From Nitzschia sp. pyKryTriq1 (Eukaryota; Bacillariophyta; Bacillariophyceae; Bacillariales; Bacillariaceae): DNA of 64,000 bases. The notes below the pieces were generated by a model that saw nothing but the letters and a program-made list of their open reading frames with translations, was not told the DNA's origin and did no database searches. The translations under genes were made by a program, and so were the position numbers. This document shows, in pieces, positions 47,110 through 59,641 of the stretch. The stretch spans positions 520,722 through 584,721 of the forward strand of contig OY101121.1 of the NCBI GenBank assembly GCA_956465555.1, in the 5' to 3' direction. Position 1 is the stretch's first letter. Every line of letters begins with the position of its first letter.

Positions 47110-48297
47110 ATGGCACCTTGGCGACGCAACAACCCCGAGAATCAAGTGGACAGCAACTCGACGATGGCGAAAAGTGGAAACGGAAAAGTGACACCCAAAG
47201 CCGCCCGAGCGGTGGTTCCAGGTGATGACGTTACTCCTACGCCAACAGGAGATGTTGCCCCTCCGCTGGTAACTCCGTCGACGACGGCCGCATCCCGGCG
47301 TGACAATGACGCTGAAGATACACCCACCAGCACCAGCAGAGCACGGCGAGCGCTATTTTCTCCAACAAAATCTGCCGTTGAGGGATCCTTATCTTTGGTC
47401 ACACCACAGTCGTCAAAACGCAAACCCGAAGAGAAGGAAATCGATGATGTCGTGGCCCCACCTTCAAAGCGCCGTCTCATCTTCGGCAAGGAAGTCGCCC
47501 TCATCACTTGTCAACCGAACGTGGAGCGTGTCTACAAGATTGTTAAGAGATTAACCGGAAGTATTGGTGGAAATGGAAATGTCGGTCCGATCTATGGAGA
47601 GTTGACCATGGGTAGCATGCAGAAAATGATCAACCTGATGATTGAGCATTGTGGGCTCGATGCCAATAGTCGCTTTATTGATGTGGGGTCGGGCATCGGA
47701 AAACCCAATTTGCACGTCGCGCAATACCCGGGTGTCTCCTTTTCGTGTGGTGTCGAGGTGGAACAGACTCGTTGGGCGTTGGGTTTGTCGTGTTTAAAGG
47801 CAGTTCTGGATGCGGCTGTGGATCAACAAGCCAATGACGCCGAGATCTCGGAGGCTTGCTGCATTCGTGGGAACACTGTTTTTCTACACACAGATATAAC
47901 AGAGGCACACACTTTTGATCCGTTCACGCATGTCTACATGTTCAGTATTGGGTTCCCTCCACCGCTATGGCTGAAACTGTCTGACATGTGGAATCGAAGC
48001 GAGGCGACGTACCTCATCTGCTATCATAGTCCCAAGGATATTGTCCACTCGTATGAGTTCGATGCCGAGCTCATCGCCCAAATGCAAACGTCGATGCATG
48101 GTAGCAAAGAAGGACATATGGGGTATATCTACAAGCGAACCACGTCCAACAGAAAAAGTCAGCGCCCTTCTTGTGACCCGCTCTTCAAGGAGTCGTTGGA
48201 TTTGGTCAACAATGGCCTCTTCGAACTTCAGAGAAACGTCGCTGTGCAATTTGAGGAGACTATGGAGGGTGGTAGAAGGACTAGATCAAGGAGATAG
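47110..48297 (+). CDS. DOT1-like SAM-dependent methyltransferase
   Basis: The single exon encodes 395 residues. The N terminus (1 to about 130) is disordered with basic patches and SPTK-like sites. The catalytic part shows IYGELT (DOT1 YGE motif, about 162-167), RFIDVGSGIGKPNLHVA (SAM motif I, about 188-204), CGVEVEQTRW (acidic ribose ligand) and HTDITEAHTF. These are DOT1-family features; DOT1 methylates histone H3 Lys79 in nucleosomes. The typical NNFAF segment is replaced by FSIGFPPPLW, and a basic tail RRTRSRR ends the protein. Either a true H3K79 methylase or a divergent relative is possible. Confidence 0.72.
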   Translation: MAPWRRNNPENQVDSNSTMAKSGNGKVTPKAARAVVPGDDVTPTPTGDVAPPLVTPSTTAASRRDNDAEDTPTSTSRARRALFSPTKSAVEGSLSLVTPQSSKRKPEEKEIDDVVAPPSKRRLIFGKEVALITCQPNVERVYKIVKRLTGSIGGNGNVGPIYGELTMGSMQKMINLMIEHCGLDANSRFIDVGSGIGKPNLHVAQYPGVSFSCGVEVEQTRWALGLSCLKAVLDAAVDQQANDAEISEACCIRGNTVFLHTDITEAHTFDPFTHVYMFSIGFPPPLWLKLSDMWNRSEATYLICYHSPKDIVHSYEFDAELIAQMQTSMHGSKEGHMGYIYKRTTSNRKSQRPSCDPLFKESLDLVNNGLFELQRNVAVQFEETMEGGRRTRSRR

Positions 48298-48458
48298 ATT
48301 GAAAGTTCGACGGATGAATCGATTGCTAATAAGAAGAAGTAGTCGATAGATCAGGGGAGTGTAGTAGTATCCATATAGCTATATAAAGCAAACTAACAAA
48401 AATTCGGAGCGACAGGTTTTTCGGTCATTCTAATAGATATCTATCATTCAATAAAAAA

Positions 48459-51400
48459 TTACGATGCTTCGGGATCGGCTTCGACCTGGTTCAGCTCCTC
48501 CTGTCTCTGGTGGAGTCGAAGGGCCTCTCGGTGAGCTTGGTACAGGGTAGCTTGCTGTTGGGACTGGAGTTGCTCAGTGAATTTAACGCGAAGGGCGCTA
48601 TCACTGGAAAGCGTCATCTGTAGTCGACGAAGCGTTCCTGTCGCACTCTGCTGCAAGACCTGGTCGGTACGATAGTTCGTCAAACACCATTCCAACATCT
48701 GATAGCAGTTGGGAGTCCATAGCAGCGTGGAGTGATACTCGTGGGTCAAGGAAAGGTTGTGAAGAACCAGACATGCACGATTCAAAATCGCTTCACTGGA
48801 GCAGAAATTTTTCATTGCTTGAACGACCAGACTAGCAATCTCGCTGACCGCTTCATCGATTATTTCTCTCTCGGAACTGTCAGTGACTTCTCTGATCTGT
48901 TCTACACCAGCGGCAATTTCAGCATTGTCTCTGTTCAAACGGACAGCTGTTTGGGTCAAGAGAAAAATGGTGAGGAACGGGAAGAGTTTGAAGTTGTCTT
49001 CATGCAACATCAAGAAGATCGGGATACGTACATGGAATGACGAGATTGATCAGAGCAAAAAGAGCACGGAACTGAACTTCTGCAGAGAAGGGGTGACGAA
49101 GCATGGCGTTGCATGTTGCCTTGATACCTCCGAGCTTAACAAGCTCGGCCTTCTGAGAGGGGGCCAAGGCAATGTTGACAAGAGCCCAACAGCTCATAGC
49201 CTGGAGAATGTCGTTATCTTCGAAACGCTGCATAGCCTCCACCACGACTGCAATTCCGCTCTTTGGATGAGCTGTATGTTGTCCACCGAAGATACCCGTA
49301 AGAACCATGGAGCTGTGAAAAAGCATTCCCTCCCTACCTCCTAGTGGACGGGCCAGTAGGACGATAGTGTGGAGTGCTGCAATGTGGAGCTGCACGCTGT
49401 CTGGAAACAAAACCATTTCCCGAAGGACAATATCTGTTAGACCAGCTCGCTGAGCTGTTTGGCGTTGCTGCTCATTCTCCAAGATAAACGGTAAGACCTT
49501 CAAGCAAAGCGTCTGAATTCCTTCCACGTCACTGAAAGATACCATCCAATTCACGATGGAATAGATGGCACAACTCCATGACAAATCCAGCGATCCAGGT
49601 TCCCCTGATGCGGATGGACCAAGTAGCCTATTCGTGATCATGGAGTATCCAAGCTTAGGTTTCTTTTCCTTCTTCTCTTTACTCTTGCTTCGCTTTCTCT
49701 GAATTTGGGGGGAAGTAAATATAATCCGACACAAAGAGTTAGAATCCATGTGCAATCAAAGGCATTCCATTGAGGAATGTCATCGTTGGGTGTTTATGTA
49801 CCTTCTTGGTTGCTTCTTCTGTTGGCATGGAAGCGACACCAGCGACCACTTGTTGTGGCTCTTCGCTCGAGCTGCTCTCAGCGGACGATATGTCGCTCTG
49901 GGCGTCATCTTTCGAAGCCCCCCTTGCTCGAGCCAAGAAATCCTGACCAACCAAAATTTGTTGGTTTTTGGTTCCTGCTACACGATAGTCAATGAAGGAA
50001 GGGGCTCTTCCGTTCAAGGCATCCTCTCGGATTTGCGAAAGGTATTTCATGCATCGTACAAAGGAAGTGTACAATAGACGATACTTGTCCGGGAGGTGCG
50101 AAGCCGGCTGCTGTACTTCTTTTCCGAGAGAGCAGAAAGAGTCCGAGGAAGCAGAATCGTCCATATCGTCTTGGTCGTCGCCGTCATTTATCTCAGCCTT
50201 GAATGGTTCTACCAAACATAGCACGCGCCAAAGTTCCGGCTGGAATGTAAAGGTTTGTCTCCAATCCCTGGAGAGGGGCATAGTCAGCACATCCAAAATG
50301 TCAGGCGGCTGAAGGAATGTCAGGACATGGGCCATGATATCCGAGCCAATCGTCATGATATGAGGTTGAGGCTGACAATGGTCTTGTTGGTGATGCTGTT
50401 TCAAGGGAGCAATTGTATCTTTCCCTGTTCCCATGCTCAATCTTGGCCAGGGACTCGGGTGGATCACCCGAGACTGTCCAACGACGGCTTTGCGTCTGCG
50501 GATGGGGGGTCCCAGCGCATGCCGTTGGCTTTCTAGGACTTTGGTCTTGGCTTGGAGATAAGTGGCTTCGTAGCCATCTTCAGAAGATCTAGAAGAGATC
50601 GACGGTGAAGAGGAACGGGAGTGGCTGAATGTGAAGCCCCTTGCCTCTCCATCTTCTCCGTTCTCCGAAGTAGTACCGGATGAGAAATCGGCAATTTCCG
50701 ACGAGGAGGAGTCGCTAGACTCGTTCCCTTGATCTTCGGCGGCCTTCATGGAAGCACTACCAAACTGACCACTGTCTTTGGGGACTCCTCGGTACCTCTT
50801 TGATTTCTTCCTACCCATGCCTTCCGATGAGGACATCGAGGGTGAAGAGCTTGACTCATCGTTTTCTTTAGAGTCAGCAGACCCCATATAGCCTCCCTCT
50901 GTTCCACTACCAGAACTTCCTTCTGGCGATGGCGATCCTCGTCCTCGCTCTTCGTTGGTGCTTGGACACTTGGACTTAGACCGTTTGATCTTCTTCTTGG
51001 GTTCTGCTACATCTTCAGCGCCACCACTGCCATTATTCATCGGGTATCCATGTTTGCCCTTGATGTGCATCTTCATCGTTTGCTCCTCGGAAGACGAGGT
51101 TTCGGTGCCTTGGCGGGTCGATGAGGCTCCAATATTACGTTTGGGTAGTCGGCTGAAGGTCTTTCGAATGGTGTGGTAACCTGGTTCGTGATGCCGTTGC
51201 AGCAAGCCATCGTGAGTGCCCCCCTCCCCTCCACTTCCGGAGGAAGAGTTAGTTTTGTCGGCGTTCGGAGGAGACATTCGAGAGGCCACCACCGTAGCTG
51301 GGCCGCCTACTGTGGACAAACGATCCGATCCATCGTCTCTAGGAAGTTGTAAAGTCGATCCATCGTTAGCCCTTCGAAGTAGCTCGCTGCTATGAGTAGC

Positions 51401-52261
51401 AGCAGCGGCAGCAATGGTAATGTTATGGGCGGCAAGAAGAGCATGGTGATGGTTGTGATGTCGATGTCGGTGGTGCCCACCACTACGAGTAGCTGCGGTT
51501 GCTGTTGGATCTGGTTGGGCTGGAGAGAGCGCCGCGGCACTAGTCTCAGAAGAAAGCACTCCTGCATCATCGTCGCCCACACTTATGGTTCCACCCACAC
51601 TGGCATGGTCTCTCGAGGAATCTCGATCATCACCCGACGAAGTTGCAGTTCCTGTTTGTGTCGTGCTCGCACCAGTCGCTGTGACAACATGCCCACTTTC
51701 ACCCGTTCCAGTTCCAGCATCGTCCGAAGAACCACCACTGGTGCGGCTGCTGTTGTTGTTGCTGCAAGAGTTTCTGTTTCTGACAGAAGTAGCATGGTGC
51801 GCTGCTGCTGGTCGTGTGACTGTTCCCCCGCCGCTTCTGCCTGAACTGCTCGAGTCCTCCTCTCCACCCGAGCCAGAGGAGCTTTGGTTGTTGTTACTTG
51901 CTGCTGCTTTGAACGCCGAGTCCACCAGCGAGTTGGAAAACGCATCCGCGGCCGTGCTATTGGATTCGTCCGTATTGTCTCGGAGGATAGACTCGCCATG
52001 TGATAACAGCTCCATAGCCCCGGTCTTCGTCAAGGTCCGCTTTCTGCTCTCACTGTTCACCATCGAACTTCTCCCATTCATAACATAACTATTATGAGTA
52101 GTGCTAGGAGTTGTTTCGTCCAATGACTGGTGCTGTGGAAGTCTCGATTGCCTCTCCATGGTATCTGTCGTGCACTGTTCACTGATACTTGATGTGTTAG
52201 TATTGTCTTGCCTCTTGGAAAGAGCTTTCATGCTTTCGTTTCTTATTACTTGTTGGTTCAT
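48459..52261 (-). CDS. F-box/armadillo-repeat protein, long paralogue, three exons
   Basis: The exons are 49802-52261, 49032-49698 and 48459-48946, giving 1,204 residues. Introns of 103 and 85 bp have clean ends (AAG|GTACAT...TTCAG|AGA; CAT|GTACGT...ACAG|CT). Residues 1 to about 620 are extremely Ser/Thr/Asp rich and probably disordered. An F-box-like segment follows (about 635-690: DIMAHVLTFLQPPDILDVLT with DWRQTF and LWRVLCLVEPF), then a Lys-rich hinge, then armadillo-like helices: INWMVSF-type and ARPLGGREGMLF, QAMSCWALVNIALAP, FRALFALINLV, LHNLSLTHEYHSTLLWTPNC, RRLQMTL. It could serve as an SCF ubiquitin-ligase substrate adaptor. The shorter paralogue lies head-to-head at 54.3 kb. Confidence 0.75.
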
Positions 52262-54329
52262 GGTCTACTGTGCCATTGAATTGATTGTATGAGTATGTAT
52301 TGAAAATTAGCAGCCTTACCTGCTGGTACATCGAACGCGTGAATTCTGTAAAGGGCGTGAAAACGAACCGAGGACCCATCAACCGACCAAACCTCAAAGG
52401 TCAACAACAGGTCAAAAAGGTTCTTTATCTCGGATGAATACTCGTAAAGGAGGCTGCCAAAACAAAATGTGAACAGCAGATGTTTTGACAGATGGCTTGA
52501 GTCCCATAATTGCGGTGGGACCCAATGATTCATCACGTTAAATGAACCATGTGTTCGTCACGAACATCTGTAGTGCGCACTCCGAAGGGTAGATTTAAGG
52601 CGTTTTGTGGCAGATGGTGACATCTTCCCCTTCCCCAAAAATCGATTCGGCAGCTGCCCAGCACCTGCTGCTAGAGAATACATATTATGGAGGCACAAAA
52701 ACACGCACTTCATTCATGAAACAGCTAGCAACAACAACTCAACCTTGATTTAGCTTGGTACTGGTACCTGGTACCGACCGCTACCAGCACTAACTGTAGA
52801 CTGGAAATGTGCCTATCGTGCTGGCATTCGTTAATCAAGGTCGCATAACCTTGAATCTCTGTGGCTACGACACATCATCATTCCGGTCCCCGCCTGCTTG
52901 TTTTCTCGACTGATTGGACTCAACAATTTTGGCTTTTCGGAGCTCCGGAACAATGCAAACGCTTAGCCCCTCTAGTGCCGTATCCCTAGCAAAACTGTCT
53001 AGATAGTCATTGTCCATGATTTTGAAACAAGTAGTTCCAAAATAACAATTCATTTCTAGCTCATAATTTTCACTTTCAATCATTCTTGTTGACTGCCCGT
53101 ACATAGGGCACATTCCCACTGAAGCTTCCATGAAGACATTGGATTTCTTGACCGATTCATTGAAGAGGAAGAGGGAGACAATGATGATGATGATGATGTA
53201 GTCTAATGATAACAAAAGACATCATATGATGTACTGTGATGTGGATGTTTGCCATCTTCGCCTTCCACCTTTGGACACTTTGCCCTTTTTGGGACTTCGA
53301 CTCCCTGGATTAAATGGGTCGCGCACACACACCGCGCCGGTACGAATGACAGTTTCTACGAGGCCTACGAAAACACGAGGCGCAATCCAGTCTACTCGTA
53401 CAGTGCTTATCGGCACGCACTAACTGTAGAGCCGTACGTACAGTTGCTGGAAGAATGCGCAAGAAATTATTACCAGCTTGTAAGGTTGTCACATTACTTA
53501 ACATGAGAGGTGCGTCACCGTCACGACCCTGTTCTCTGTGCAGTTTTTCTTAATGCCTTCGACTGTTGTTCGGAGTTTCTAGAAGATGATGTCATAATCA
53601 TTAATCGACCAAGCGCTATAAATCACGAACACGGCGCAACCGATCCATAAATCAAAGGGAGAATTCGTCTCGACTATTTTTTAAATATTTTAGTCAGTAC
53701 GCTAGTACGTTTCTCAATTTAAATTAATGGCTTTGCACATTGCATAATAATTATATTTTGAATGATTTTAATTCCGGGCGGAAACCAGACGCTTTAATGT
53801 TGAAAAGTCAATGGAGTTGATTGATTTCACATCCGGATGCCTGGCACTACTCTGTTATGTTTCCAGAACTTGAAGAACAGTTCTGTCCTCTTTATGTAAC
53901 TACAGAACGTTTAATTAAAGGTCGAAGTTCTAAATGCTAACCGACGACGCGAGTGGACCAGATTATGTGGACAGAAGGCCCGAACCATCAGAGAAACATC
54001 ACGAATCATCGCGAAATCTTGTTCTGCCAATTCGCATGAAGTTTACCGCAGGTGCTGGTAGGGAAAGGAATAGGTGGAAGTTTACCGCCTACCATGAGTA
54101 ATAACTACTCGTACATGACAAGCGTCAAGAAAACGTCAACACAGTTTGGCCTCTATCGCATACGTAGTACGTAGAGTAGTAGGTAGAACCCTCTATTGCA
54201 CGCACACATTTTAATAACTCCGCCCCCAGCACAACAACCTAAGAGTCGCATTCCATCTTCATCCATACCGGTAGCACCAATCGATCCCACATTAGGTGCA
54301 ACCGACATAATTTCAATCGAACAACGACG
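52262..54329. other. 2.1-kb spacer between head-to-head paralogues
   Basis: It holds both promoters of the F-box/armadillo pair. A short minus-strand frame (52865-53131, 88 codons from ATG) has no recognisable content. One TACCGGTA lies near 54266. AT-rich stretches occupy about 53670-53770. No RNA gene was identified. Confidence 0.4.
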
Positions 54330-56503
54330 ATGGACGCCTTCGTGAAAACGAGGCGGAATCGCAAAACTCCGGAGGCGCGGGAAGAACAGAAGCCAGCATA
54401 CAAGTCCAGCACGTCATCGCATAGTACTAATAGCACAACAGAGCATCACAGAGCATGGGCCGTGTCTTCTTCAAGCGGAAGATCACCGTTCGAATCGCCG
54501 AAGCGATCGAGCGACGGAAGTGAAAGCTCTTCTTTCTGTGATCTTGGTTCGTCGTCATCTTGTGAGGACAGACAGAGTATCTGCTCCTCCCCACTCTCCG
54601 AGTCTTCCTATTGCAGCCTTAGTTCCGACGAAACAACTGTCGTCCATGCGGAGACGTACAACCCAGCAAACGATTACTCAAATTCAACCATGCCGTCCAG
54701 TTGGTTACACACCTCCAACGCTGGACGGGACACGGGGTCGCCTCTCTTCCTTCTAGATACAGATGTCATGGCACAGGTACTGACTTTCTTGGAGCCTTCC
54801 GAGATTCTTGGTGTCCTAACGATGCCTCTCTGTAAAGCGTGGGACAGAAGCTATGGATCTCAGCAGGATCTTTGGAAAACGCTATGCCTCTTGGAGCCTT
54901 TCAATGCAAAGGTCGGCGACGAGGTAGATGACGACAGCAGCAGCACTGACTCCTTCGCTTCGCTACCAGCGGAGCCCGCGATTAACATCTTTGGGGAATA
55001 TCGATTGATGTTCACCTCCTTTGTGCGCTGTGTACGCTATCTAGACCGTATTCAAGAAGACACTCGGAAAGGAAAAGCCCCATCGGTCATCGATTACGGC
55101 CAGAGTGGTTTCCCCCATTTCGGTATGAGTAGAAACCTGAAGAAGTTTCTCGCAAAGAGAAAGGGGGCGTTTGATTCGGACATTGAAGCCTCGTCTGCGG
55201 ATAAGAACACAAACCCCGTGGGAGTCACAGATGACGGATATCGCAAGGTAAGATTGCCGTTGTTGAGGCACACACAAGCTGATGGAAGATGGATCCTACT
55301 TCGATATTATCATTGTTTACTAACTAATCCCTCCTTTTCTACTTTTAGCGCCGCGCCGAGCCTGCCGAAACCATGGCGAAAAAGCCTAGGTTTGGCGATC
55401 CCATGATAACGAGGAATCTTCTCGGTCCTCCTGCTTCCAAAAGTGCACCTTCTCAGCTTCAGCTAACAAGATCTTGTGCTATCTTTTCCATTGTGAATTG
55501 GATGGTGGCATATCCGGATGTTGAAGGAATCCAGATCAAATGTGTTGCTACTTTGCCGGTCCTCCTCGAGGACGAGGCCCAGCGGCTCACCGCTCAGCGC
55601 GTTGGCCTGGTAGAAGTTGTCCTTCGAGCCATGCTCAGATACCCGGACTGCCTAAAGCTGCATGTTGCGGCATTTCACGCGATGGTCTTGCTTGCTCGTC
55701 CATTGGGTGGCCGAGAAGGCATGCTGTTTGACAATTCGAATGCGGAATCCTCGACCAGCAGCAGCCCGGGATTGCTAGCCCGTTCACCTTCGCCAGTACG
55801 CGGCGGCTCATCTTCTCTCAGCGGGTCCAACTTGAATGGCATCAATGGAGTGATTGTCATGTTGGACTCAATGCGTCACTTTGAGAACGAGGCCGAGCTT
55901 CAAGCAATGGCCTGTTGGGCCATGGTAAATCTTGCGTTGGTACCTGCCCAGAAGACCATGATCCTGAGTCTCGGTGGTATTGAGGCCACTACCAACGCTA
56001 TGCGCCGCCACCCCAAGGACTTTGATGTGCAATTCCGAGCCTTGTTTGCACTCATCAATCTTGTCGTTGCCTCCAAGATACCGAAGCCTCTGAGCTTTTC
56101 CAACGGCCCTCTAGGCCCAAACACTGAGAAGGATGTACTAGATGCCACGGTCAACCAAGTCTCGAGCCTGGTTGTAATAGCCATGAAAAACTTCTGCTCC
56201 AGGGGCACCATGTTGAACCGGGCATGTCTCGTCCTTCATAACCTTGCACAAAGTCAGGAATATTTGTCTGTTCTTTTATGGACACCCCAATGCTATCAAA
56301 TGTTGGAGTGGTGCATAGCCAACTACCCTACAGATCCCGTCCTTCGACGCAGTGCCACGGGCACACTGCATCGTCTGCAAGTCCTGTTATCGGATAATCA
56401 GTCGTTGAGAAGTCGATTTTTAGAATCCATCCGCGCGCAGGACGAGCTCGCCTCAATACAAAACAATGCTCCTCCTCCCGTGCCGGGTGGTCAGTATGTA
56501 TAA
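54330..56503 (+). CDS. F-box/armadillo-repeat protein, short paralogue, two exons
   Basis: The exons are 54330-55247 and 55349-56503 (101-bp intron, AAG|GTAAGA...TTTTAG|CGC), giving 690 residues. A Ser-rich N terminus of only about 135 residues precedes the F-box-like segment (DVMAQVLTFLEPSEILGVLT, LWKTLCLLEPF, about 142-195). A hinge with basic MAKKPRFG leads to armadillo-like repeats: FSIVNWMVAYPDVEG, ARPLGGREGMLF, QAMACWAMVNLALVP, FRALFALINLVV, NFCSRGTMLNRACLVLHNLA, LWTPQCYQMLEWC. The first intron sits at the same place as in the long paralogue; the second is absent. Its proposed adaptor role is the same, by family inference. Confidence 0.78.
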
Positions 56504-56842
56504 ATGATTCTACTACTAGACTGTAATTGTACTGTCAGTCATTCGCTCGCACGAGTATGGTAGTCTACTAGAGTTTCGATCGTAATGTCAGTAGTAGTAG
56601 TGGTCGCAGAAAGATAAAACTCAGGAACCAAGACGTCCAGCAAGGGCCGATACGTAGTTCAATGATGAAAGTTCTAGTCGTCAAATGAATGGGGTCATTG
56701 TTATCAGAGCAAAAACTGGAAACTCTGATGAGAGGGATGTGACATGCATGGGATCAATAAGACTACAATGATAACTTGTATGACAAATAATACTCATAAT
56801 TATTAATATTTTCAACGACGATCATAGCTGGGAAGATGATAA
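56504..56842. other. Convergent spacer
   Basis: It contains the 3' ends of the short F-box gene and of the ankyrin/AAA gene. No gene was supported. Confidence 0.4.
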
Positions 56843-58992
56843 CTACATTCCATTGACGATCGCATTCTGCACATCTTCCACCGTGACAAAGATTTCTTCT
56901 GGCGTAAACGCTGGCATCTTGGGTGTTCCCGGCGACATCATCTTGATAGGACTCATTGACACCTTGGACGCATCATCGTTAAAGTTGACGCGCTTACGTA
57001 GCTCCGCCCGTACTCCACTCAGCAGCAGCTCACTGATACGACCGTTTCTGTCCAATCTCCAATCCTCGTCGGTGTTCGTTCGAATCAACTCGGCCAAGTA
57101 TTCAACAGTCACGCCGTCGCCGGCAACCAAACCCTTATCGGCCATCTTCGTTAAGAACATGCGCGCGATCTGACTGGGAGTTGGATCTGGGAATTCAATG
57201 CGAGTCAAGAAGTAGCCCTTGAAGCCGATCTCACTCGACAAGATACGCTGAAGATCCAAAGCGGAACCAGTAACAATTACGAGGGGGCTTCCACTTGGCA
57301 AAATACGGGCAATTTCTCGCAATGCAGCTCCTCCGTGATCACGACCTCGCGGGCGAGCAGCTGACGGGAGCAGGGTGTACGTTTCATCCAGCACCAAAAC
57401 TCCACCCTTGGCGGCATCCAGGACACGACGGGTCTTGAAAATGGTACGAGCTTCCGACTTGCGATCAATCAAATCGTCACGCCCACAGGTGGCAAAGTTT
57501 TTGCTCTGAACGGCACCGATCTCGTACAAGACATGGGCCAAGATTCGTGCCACAGTGGACTTGCCGACTCCTGGGTTTCCCTCGAGGGCCAAGTGCATGG
57601 GTAGATTCTGCGAAGCGCCTGGGGTGGTCTTTTGCAACTCAATGGTTCTGCGAAGACCGCGGATCTGGTTCTTGACCGCCTCCAAACCAACCAATTTGGA
57701 AAGGGCGACTTCCACGGCATCGTCAGGAGGGCACAGAGCATCCTCGATGAGCTGGGCCTCTTCTTCGTTTTCATTGCGTGCCATGAAACCATCTTCCGTG
57801 GCACCAGTAATCGGAGTGTTGTCGGCAGCAGCAGCCTTGCGAACCTGTCGAGTAAAAGCAAAAATAATAGGGGGAGTAAAATTAGCATCCATTTCGAAAT
57901 GTTCGTGTCGATTCATTCTTTCATTCATTCAGTCATCTTTTCATGTCACGTACTTGTTCCATCATCAAGTCCAAAGTCCCAGCTTGCGTAGGGTCGATAC
58001 CCGCCGAGTAGAGTGCGTGAGGGATTCCTTCTCCAATGTCCATCAACAAGGCCAAGACATCCTCCACTTCCTCACTCGATCCAGCACTAACTTCTTGCTG
58101 ACGAGCGATTTCTCGTTCAGCAGCCTCGCAGCGCCTCTTGGCCTTCTCCAAAAGGTCATCCTCGTTGGGAGGAACACTCTTTCCCTGCAACAAGGCAACA
58201 ACGTTGGGGGAGGCTCCGTCGGCAATCGCCAAATCCAAAGGCGTGTTGTTATCGTTATTCTTTTGGTGGGCTCCCTCGGGATACGCCTTGTACAAAGCCT
58301 CCACGACTTCCATGGGGGCGTTGTAGTGGGCGGCATAGTGCAAGGGAAGGTTTCCATGGTTGTTCTTTTGAGCAGCTCCCTCGGGGTAGACCTTGAGCAA
58401 GAGCTTCTCCACCTCGAGAGGTCCCTTCTTCCAAGCGGTAAAGTGCAAAGGAAGATTTCCGTAGTTATTGGTCAACGAAGCGGCCTCGGGATAGGCTTCG
58501 AGCAAGGCCTCTATACATGGTAAATGATAGCAAGGTAGGAAATGAAAGGAAGTGCCCAATGATATTAATTGTATGGTGAGAAGGTGTATTCACGCATACA
58601 GACCACGCCAAAAGATGAACGTTATTTGCAATCATCCGTCATCACGGGCAATACTCTGTACTTACCGGCTACTTCCATGGGAGCACGAAACGAGGTTGCC
58701 GAGTGGAGAGGGAGGTTACCACGGTCATTCTTGATCTGCGCCTCATGCCTGTAATAATAATAATAACAATAAAGTAGACGCAAAATACAAACAAAAATCA
58801 TAGGTGAGCCCGAGGAAGCAATTGTAACGCACGGACGATTGATTCATTCAATCATTCTTATGAAAGCAATGCTCGGACATGGTGGTAGGTATCCACTCAC
58901 TTGGTAGCAGGATCGGTGGCGCGGATGATGGCCGCTTTCCATCCCTTGGCCAGTTCGTGCAAATCCGTATAGTCTGCTTTATTCGGTGGCAT
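56843..58992 (-). CDS. Ankyrin-repeat CbxX/CfxQ-type AAA ATPase, paralogue 1, four exons
   Basis: The exons are 58901-58992, 58666-58748, 57954-58510 and 56843-57844; introns 152, 155 and 109 bp; 577 residues. After MPPNKADYTDLHELAKGWKA come four or five ankyrin-type repeats of the NxxGNLPLHxA form (NNYGNLPLHFTAW, NNHGNLPLHYAAH, NNDNNTPLDLAIADGA). A helical linker follows, then the AAA domain: LVGLEAVKNQIRGLRR, Walker A GNPGVGKST (333-341), Walker B VLVLDET (393-399) and FPDPTPSQIARMF. CbxX/CfxQ AAA proteins remodel partners; the plastid CbbX of the red lineage activates Rubisco, but this protein lacks a plastid leader. The ankyrin part probably selects a protein target. Walker B has Thr where the partner paralogue has DEA. 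Confidence 0.85.
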
Positions 58993-59641
58993 GGTGAAAG
59001 AGTTGTTATTAAAATGTTGCTGAGGAAAGCAAATAGCCCAACAGCAAAGAGGAAGGATGAGGATGATGATGATACGGCACAAGTTGTTGAAACAAACACA
59101 CAAACACAAAACGCGGAGCCAACACGGAAGTGGAGGGAAGCCGGACGCCCGCCGAGCCAGCACCGCGCAGCTCTGCTCGTTGACAATGTATGTGTGTCGC
59201 GGGCCGGCCTTATACATAGGCGTTCGAGCCCTAAAATATTAAATTCTCAACGGATCAAAAGCTCGGCGCCAAACGCATGCCTTGCCTCATCCTATCGGAA
59301 GCAGTATCGCAAGGTGCGCCGCCGCCAAAACTACTGACGGAGCCCTCGTGTCTTTCATATCATATTGAGGTTCACTGAATTGTTTGTCGTGGGCGTTAGA
59401 TTTGTCTCTGTCACTTACGGCTTCCGAGACTGAGAGCAAATTATTTCTCTAAGGACTACAACAACCAAGAGAAACCTCATCTATCACAAAGAATCAAGAA
59501 TCGTCTCTTGCTTGTTGTTGCTGCTGTCGAAGAAGACTCTCTAGCAACGTGAACAAAGATTGAGCTGTTGTTGTTGTGTCGTTTTTGCAACCCATAAGTT
59601 ATAGTCATACGTACCGTTGGAGACAAAGTTGAGAAATCATC
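58993..59641. promoter_or_regulatory. Divergent spacer between ankyrin/AAA paralogues
   Basis: The 649-bp head-to-head region is presumed to drive both genes. No gene was supported. Confidence 0.4.

Noticed and set aside
52865-53131. 88-codon minus-strand frame between the F-box paralogues
   Set aside because: No domain or similarity was recognised; the codon pattern is no better than other chance frames in the spacer. It might still be real.
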